Shown here one piece after another: positions 60,367-64,000 of a DNA stretch of 64,000 nt. Source of the stretch: Tridacna crocea (lineage: Eukaryota > Mollusca > Bivalvia > Cardiida > Cardiidae); contig OX031063.1 in assembly GCA_943736015.1 (NCBI GenBank), forward strand, positions 5,189,001-5,253,000, in the 5' to 3' direction. Positions within the stretch are counted from its first letter, which is position 1. The number at the start of each line of letters is the position of its first letter. Both the position numbers and the translations under genes were made by a program. Below the pieces are notes generated by a model that saw nothing but the letters and a program-made list of their open reading frames with translations, ran no database searches and was not told where the DNA came from.

Positions 60367-62521
60367 ACCAGGCTCTAAAAGCAGAATAGCAGACAGAATG
60401 TAGTGGGATGACCCTTGGGAAAGCAAGCTTTGTTCGATGAAAATCAACAATATTTTCAAAACACTGTATTGTATTTGAACGATTTTTGAACGAGTTATTT
60501 CAAATCGCTTGTGTTACGTACACCAACTTTAACCCTTTCTTAAACAATCCCTGGTTTTTACGTCCCTGAGATAGAAACCTCTTGAAAATATTGAGGGAAA
60601 AGGAGAAGATGCTGGTAACCTGCATGTTCTCCTTTTCCCACAATGTTTCTACCCTACTGGAAACAAATTCAATGTTTGAGTTATTTGGTCGTCTACAAGT
60701 ACTTTCAAATTGGACCTGTCTAAAATTTTGTCGTTTGGGAAAGGGTTAAGATAACTGGAAACAAGAGTATTTTCACCGTTGGGAAGCGTTACTTAGTTGT
60801 CCAGAGGGACATAATTACATAGCTAACAATTCGGTTAGAAAAAAGAAACTTACTAACTGTTTTAACCCAGTCACCAGGTGGCGCTGTAGGACGCACGAAC
60901 GATGCTGCAGTCGATTTCTTCTGTTTACCACTAACTGATTTCAGCAGAAAAGGATAAATAAAAGTGAGCCAAATTTTAACTTAAAAACTGCTTATCGTTA
61001 AAACCGGTGTCTTTTGCGAAGAAATTAGAGCAAGAACTGTCTGCACGTCTGTGCATTCTGATACTGCTCAACTCTGTTTGACCTTCATTTTTATGTACAA
61101 GTAGAATTACTCAAAAATGAAATCTTCACCTTGCTTATAAACGTTAGGCTCTTTGCACTTACGAGTTTTAAGCATTCAGGCCTGTTATCGGGACAGCACA
61201 AAGTTCCTTACTGCTCAATTATGTGCTTGTCCCGTAGTTCTATTGTTCGGTCTTTTTCCTATCGATCTTTGAAGGTCAACTGTGTCTAGCAATTCAGTAA
61301 ACCAAATCCTTGCCATCGTTACAAAAGGAAAGTCCAGCTCAACCCTTGCCTAATTCTTGTAAATAAAGTTTGTTATAGTAGTTGTATCAATATACATGAT
61401 TTTGCACACTGATTTGCTTCAGTTAGTATCGTTTCAGAAGTACCCATATTTTTAATCATATTTGGATCACAGATCTCCAAAGTCGCAGCACCTTAACATC
61501 TTTGTAGTGTGTCTGGCGGGATGTATCTCCACCAGTATCGATCTTGGTTGTATAGAAGTACTCGTTGTTTAATTTTTTAACTTAGCTTGTTAGCTTGTTT
61601 GCACAGTAACACTGTGGGTCTCTGTCACCAGGGCTCACTTGTTGCTACTTAATTATTTGTAAGTTACTAAGACGGGCTTTGGCCAGATTTAGCCAATCAA
61701 AAATTTAATTCAATTGCTCTAAATTGCTCTAAAATGACTTGTCAAACAATGTTAGTAAATTGTCAAAGTGTTTAATTAGTTTGTATTTGTCCTCTACAAA
61801 TGCTAGTTAGATATCAAATCACTGTTGCTACTATTCTGTACACTGTGTCGAACCTTCTTATATTAGCCCTTATCCTTCTAAATAACTAGAATGAAATTTT
61901 CAAGTCGATGGTAAAAATCCAAATATTGCTATTTCAAAGTTACATTTTCGGGAATGGCATTCTTCATATGAAGTGCAACACGCGAAAAGGGTCATTCGGA
62001 CATTTGCGTAAAGTGTCGTCTCTGATCAGCGTCTGCAGTCTGCACAGGCTAATCCGAAACGACACTTTCCGATTTTATGTGATTTTCTGTTCTACGCAAG
62101 TCTACTGTAGCACAAAATCTAATGTCTTCGTAAAGTGCCGTCTCGGATTAGCCTGCGCGGACTGCGCAGGCTAATCCGAGACGACACTTTACGCAAATGT
62201 CCGAATGCACCTTTTCGCGTGTTGCACTCCATATCAGACAGTGTAGATACAAGATTAGACTGTGCAGAACAAATATTCTGCTGTACCAAACTACAGTAGT
62301 GTATGGACAGGAAGTTTTACAGAACTTACCTAAAGTGCTGTACAGAAAGGACATCAGGTTGGTACAGCCACAGATTGCCACATCAAACACTGTGGTATGT
62401 GGACACGGCATATGTATAAAAGATTTCTCAAAGTCCGGTAAATCAGCGAACTCTGTGGGGACCGGTTGCGGTACTTTATACCAGTCAGGGCCGAGTTCTG
62501 AAGCTTCTAGATTACATAGAT
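49983..62521 (-). CDS. Repeated Cys-module protein, PIF/BMSP-like shell-matrix candidate (5' incomplete)
   Basis: Gene model from splice sites and frame on the minus strand: exons 62,330-62,521; 60,854-60,934; 59,249-59,308; 57,289-57,429; 56,815-56,894; 55,241-55,676; 53,120-53,161; 51,630-51,767; 51,259-51,297; 49,983-50,131. All ten have AG acceptors, the nine internal ends have GT donors, and the phases chain without conflict (nearly all 1-1) to a TGA at 49,983-49,985, giving about 452 codons. Four exons encode a module with C-x5-A-x-(E)LGP-x-(W/F)(Y/F)...C...C-x-C. The others encode Thr/Pro/Lys linkers, the largest being 145 codons. MRCAPGTLFHKKHCTCV recalls modules in mollusc PIF/BMSP chitin-binding matrix proteins, so an extracellular role is inferred. 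Exons toward the N-terminus, including a signal peptide, would lie beyond 62,521. Small candidates near 63,029-63,077 and 63,730-63,748 are unproven. Confidence 0.75.
50287..50373. repeat. GATC palindrome
   Basis: TAGATCAAGATCAGACTGCA and its complement around AGAACG, flanked by CGGACA/TGTCCG. It is the best copy of this short family. Confidence 0.8.
50574..50801. mobile_element. Family-A MITE, copy 6, intronic
   Basis: TTAA at both edges. Core GAAAATGCTGGTTACCAGCATTTTC. Confidence 0.85.
51630..51767 (-). CDS. Cys-module gene, module 3 exon
   Basis: It encodes CSKRAVPELGPQFFQLYIWG then YICNGYRVYDDAKCACVLAP. 138 nt, phase 1-1, donor GTGAGT. It is closest to module 4, so the two probably arose by exon duplication. 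Confidence 0.75.
51840..52660. repeat. Direct tandem duplication, two units of about 416 bp
   Basis: Matching words include GACAAATACAAGTATAAGGC (52,197 and 52,613), CAGATTCACGAGCTTCA and GACTTACATCAAGCAGTG with scattered differences. It lies in an intron of the Cys-module gene. Confidence 0.8.
52661..53844. other. Intronic DNA, decayed repeats only
   Basis: Apart from the 42-nt exon at 53,120-53,161, I see only an eroded family-A fragment at about 53,560-53,760 (ATTGAAAGCATTTGCAGACGA). Confidence 0.4.
53845..54074. mobile_element. Family-A MITE variant, copy 7
   Basis: TTAA at both edges, but the core palindrome is GAAATTGCTCGTTACGAGCAATTTC instead of the ATGCTGG version. The compensating changes on both arms keep the palindrome. 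Confidence 0.8.
54346..55061. mobile_element. PIF/Harbinger-like MITE, 716 bp
   Basis: Inverted ends AGGCGCTGTCACACTCTAGC (54,346) and complement (to 55,061), 38 bp or more, flanked by TTA on both sides (54,343-54,345; 55,062-55,064). The interior is packed with AGCGTATG/CATACGCT and AACGT words in both senses. No transposase. Confidence 0.8.
55241..55676 (-). CDS. Cys-module gene, long linker exon (145 codons)
   Basis: It is Lys/Ser/Val-rich and contains no cysteine (VKKSVNFVKPKLFNPVVKIE, SEQHIDRLLKNGPIPVIRK). It enters in phase 0 from 56,815-56,894, whose end is also phase 0, and leaves in phase 1 before GTAAGT. No domain recognised; probably extended or disordered. Confidence 0.7.
55733..56113. 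mobile_element. Family-B fragment followed by a family-A MITE (copy 8)
   Basis: 55,733-55,870 is the left part of a family-B element (GGCATTCGGACATTTCCG). 55,884-56,113 is a complete family-A MITE with TTAA at both edges and a perfect GGTTACC core. Confidence 0.75.
56114..56814. repeat. Intronic DNA with an eroded family-A copy
   Basis: About 56,230-56,440 contains ACATGACGAGAAAAGTAGAA and CTCCTTTTCTCTCCATGTTG. The remainder is plain intron. Confidence 0.45.
56895..57288. repeat. Intron with (C)n and (CT)n tracts
   Basis: A run of C at about 57,115-57,126 and (CT/TCTG)n at about 57,137-57,165. Nothing else. Confidence 0.6.
57289..57429 (-). CDS. Cys-module gene, module 2 exon
   Basis: It encodes CPFRAATEGPEWYMMHEPSG then MRCAPGTLFHKKHCTCVH. 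141 nt, phase 1-1, donor GTAAGT. It is the copy that most resembles PIF-type modules. Confidence 0.75.
57461..57683. mobile_element. Family-A MITE, copy 9
   Basis: TTAA at both edges. Core GGAAATGCTGGTTACCAGCATTTTC with one arm mismatch. It lies about 30 nt upstream (gene sense) of a Cys-module exon. Confidence 0.8.
57684..58421. other. Intronic DNA, no feature
   Basis: No gene, repeat or structure recognised. Confidence 0.35.
58422..58498. repeat. Palindrome with 37-bp arms
   Basis: CGTCGGTTTACTTCG.AAACCA continues to GTAACTACAGCTTGT on one arm and is complemented on the other, with one mismatch and almost no loop. Confidence 0.85.
58959..59224. mobile_element. GC-palindrome MITE (family B), intronic
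   Basis: GGCCTGCACCTCGCGAAAAG at the left; CCCTTTTTTGCGTATTGCAAG at the right. The right-hand palindrome (GCCTGCGCGGACTGCGCAGGC) is intact and the left one is decayed. Confidence 0.8.
59309..60528. other. Intronic DNA with (CT)n
   Basis: (CT)n at about 60,333-60,363. About 59,560-59,610 is a trace of the GATC palindrome family. No exon with protein-like content was found. Confidence 0.45.
60529..60749. mobile_element. Family-A MITE, copy 10 (inverted)
   Basis: TTAA at both edges. The core is altered to GAAGATGCTGGTAACCTGCATGTTC, so the palindrome is decaying. Confidence 0.7.
60935..61964. other. Intronic DNA, no feature
   Basis: No gene or shared repeat recognised. Confidence 0.35.
61965..62234. 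mobile_element. GC-palindrome MITE (family B)
   Basis: Ends CATATGAAGTGCAACACGCG and CGCGTGTTGCACTCCATAT. Two internal palindromes. It lies about 100 nt from the module 1 exon. Confidence 0.85.
62330..62521 (-). CDS. Cys-module gene, module 1 exon
   Basis: It encodes LCNLEASELGPDWYKVPQPV then FIHMPCPHTTVFDVAICGCT. 192 nt, phase 1-1, donor GTAAGT. It has a longer spacer between the GP motif and the CxC end than the other modules. Confidence 0.7.
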
Positions 62522-62567
62522 CTATGGGATAAAAATAATATTCGGTCGTGGTAGCAATAGTTCAACC

Positions 62568-62905
62568 AGTAAAAAAAAGAAAGAAAGAAAGAAAGAAAAA
62601 AATAAAAAAAAAGAAGGAAAGAAAGAAACGAAGAAAGACAGACAGAAAGAAAGATAGAAAGACAGAAAGAAAAGAAGGAGAGGAAGAAAAAGAGAATGAA
62701 AGAATGAAGGAATAAACGAACGAACAAAAGCAAGAAAGAAAGAAGGAAAGAAAGCAAGAAAGAAAGGAAGGAAGAAGGAAGAAAGACATACAGGAAGAAA
62801 GAAAAAAAGAAAGAAAGAAAAGAAAAAGAATAAAGGAACGAATGGAAGAAAGAAAAAAAAAAGAAAGCAAAAAAAGGAAAAGCAAAACGAAAGAAAGGTT
62901 GAACA
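62568..62905. repeat. Polypurine (GAAA/GAAG)n tract, about 340 bp
   Basis: Almost pure A/G on the plus strand. The Phe/Ser/Leu-rich minus-strand open frames are repeat artefacts. Such mirror-repeat purine tracts can form triplex DNA. Confidence 0.9.
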
Positions 62906-63764
62906 CACTTTGAACATAAAAGACTTTATGTACAAAATGTGCTCTTTATTTTGTAGTAATTTCACCCGTTTACAAAAATACTTTTAAAAGAAATTAGATA
63001 AAAAAACCGTAGGATAACGATAACTTACTAAATTCCATGATGAACATACATGGGATTTCCTTTTGCCAGCAGAGTGGCTAATTTTATTATTATCTTTTTT
63101 TTTTTTAATTTTATGATTACTTCTTTCTAATCCTATGCCTCGATTTTCTTAAAAGATATTTAATGTTGTTGCCCCTACTTTTCAGTCTTAAATCCTTCAC
63201 CATGGCCCTGTTGCTATATCGATTAAGGTGTTAAGTCCATTCAAGTGATAGAATAAGATTGATTATTCTAATTTTTTTGTTCAACAGGCGGTTTGAAAAT
63301 GTGTGGATACTCTCAAGTCCTCTATGTACAACAGCCATATGTAGTCGGATCTAGAATTTATGCCTAGTCCGTGGCTTGCAAAGAAAATTGTGCAGGGGAC
63401 TTGTAAAACAGATCCCATGACGCATGGATAAGTGCTCTTGGCCTTTCACTAAATATATGCATAGATTAAAAAATCATTTTACCCTTATGGTTTGGACTTC
63501 CAGCTTCAACTAATTGGTAAACCTCTAATAGAAGTTTAAGTAGAAGTAGTGACAGTACTTTCATCCTAAAGACTCTTTGCTGAAGACTCGGGAACTTTCA
63601 ATCAATTATGGTTATAATTAAAAACACACAGGCCAAATATCGGTAAAGTTCATTCACAAAGGTCGCTCAACGTCATGATACTAGGCTACACAATATCCAT
63701 TGTCTGAAAAGAAACACCAGAACTCTTACCTGTATGAATCTTATGAATCTAAAAGCTAATTGAA
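62906..63764. other. Intergenic or intronic DNA with a SINE remnant
   Basis: About 63,180-63,450 has weak SINE-like words (GTGGCTTGCAAAGAAAATTG, GCATGGATAAGTGCTC). Two tiny open segments with splice-like borders (63,029-63,077 and 63,730-63,748) could be further exons of the Cys-module gene but are unproven. Confidence 0.35.
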
Positions 63765-64000
63765 TAATTCGACTTGCGGTCGCAACAAGTGTATGCTTCA
63801 GCTCGTGGTCTCACCTTAGGGTCGCAAAAAATGTTTGTCTTAGCTCTTAATTGCAACAAATGTATGTCTCAGCTCTTAGTCTCAACAAATGTATGTCTCA
63901 GCTAATGGTCGCAACAAAATATGTTTCACGTCATGGTATCAATAAATGTTTGTCTTAGTCTTTGGTCGCAATAAATGTTTGTCTCAGCTCTTGTGTCGCA
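63765..64000. repeat. Minisatellite, unit about 33 bp, cut by the window end
   Basis: Repeats of GTCGCAACAAATGTATGTCT followed by CAGCTCTTG with substitutions, about seven units. Confidence 0.8.

Noticed and set aside
62512-62965. Phe/Ser/Leu-rich ORFs that look like membrane proteins
   Set aside because: They are translations of the polypurine GAAA/GAAG tract.
63029-63748. Extra exons of the Cys-module gene at 63,029-63,077 and 63,730-63,748
   Set aside because: Splice-like borders and compatible end phases exist, but they are too short and have no module features; not claimed.

Overview
The window is nuclear DNA of an animal, most likely a bivalve mollusc. The evidence is spliced genes with GT-AG introns, tRNA-derived SINEs, a CR1-like LINE, dense palindromic MITEs, two tandem-repeat elements of a kind I associate with bivalves (about 144 bp and 156 bp units), and an HSPA12-type HSP70 gene. 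The species is not established; a heterodont such as a dreissenid would fit.

Layout. 1-12.9 kb: no genes; palindromes, MITEs and a 144-bp tandem element. 12,965-36,951 (- strand): a complete six-exon HSPA12-like gene whose joined exons keep one frame of 588 codons. Its third intron carries the main feature, a 15,996-bp Polinton/Maverick at 17,822-33,817, bounded by a 6-bp target-site duplication (CAGGCC) and about 680-bp terminal inverted repeats. 37-44 kb: MITEs, SINEs and a 1.6-kb foldback element. 44.5-48.3 kb (- strand): a CR1-like LINE with an intact 1187-codon ORF. 49,983-62,521 (- strand): the 3' part of a second multi-exon gene. It encodes repeated cysteine-rich modules on exons that mostly begin and end in phase 1, and resembles mollusc shell-matrix (PIF/BMSP-type) proteins. 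62.5-64 kb: a polypurine tract and a minisatellite cut by the window end.

The Polinton has two arms. The left arm (- strand) carries a zinc-ribbon/phospholipase A2 protein, a chromodomain integrase, an adenain-like protease and a trimeric-fibre-like protein. The right arm (+ strand) carries a packaging ATPase, minor capsid, membrane-active/core-type proteins, a dUTPase-fold-like protein, a membrane protein with back-to-back ESCRT late motifs, several small proteins, the major capsid, a SAP/NUMOD1-like DNA-binding protein and protein-primed PolB. Together these could replicate, integrate, package, assemble, mature and release a virion. Only one ORF shows a likely break (an A10 run at 27,436-27,445).

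The most unusual signals inside it are perfect 12-13 bp hairpins after genes or gene groups, and a TATA(T)AAAA motif abutting most start codons. Both resemble the transcription punctuation of cytoplasmic large DNA viruses and virophages rather than animal genes. The left TIR also holds a relic of the 3' end of polB and ends exactly on the stop codon of the fibre gene.
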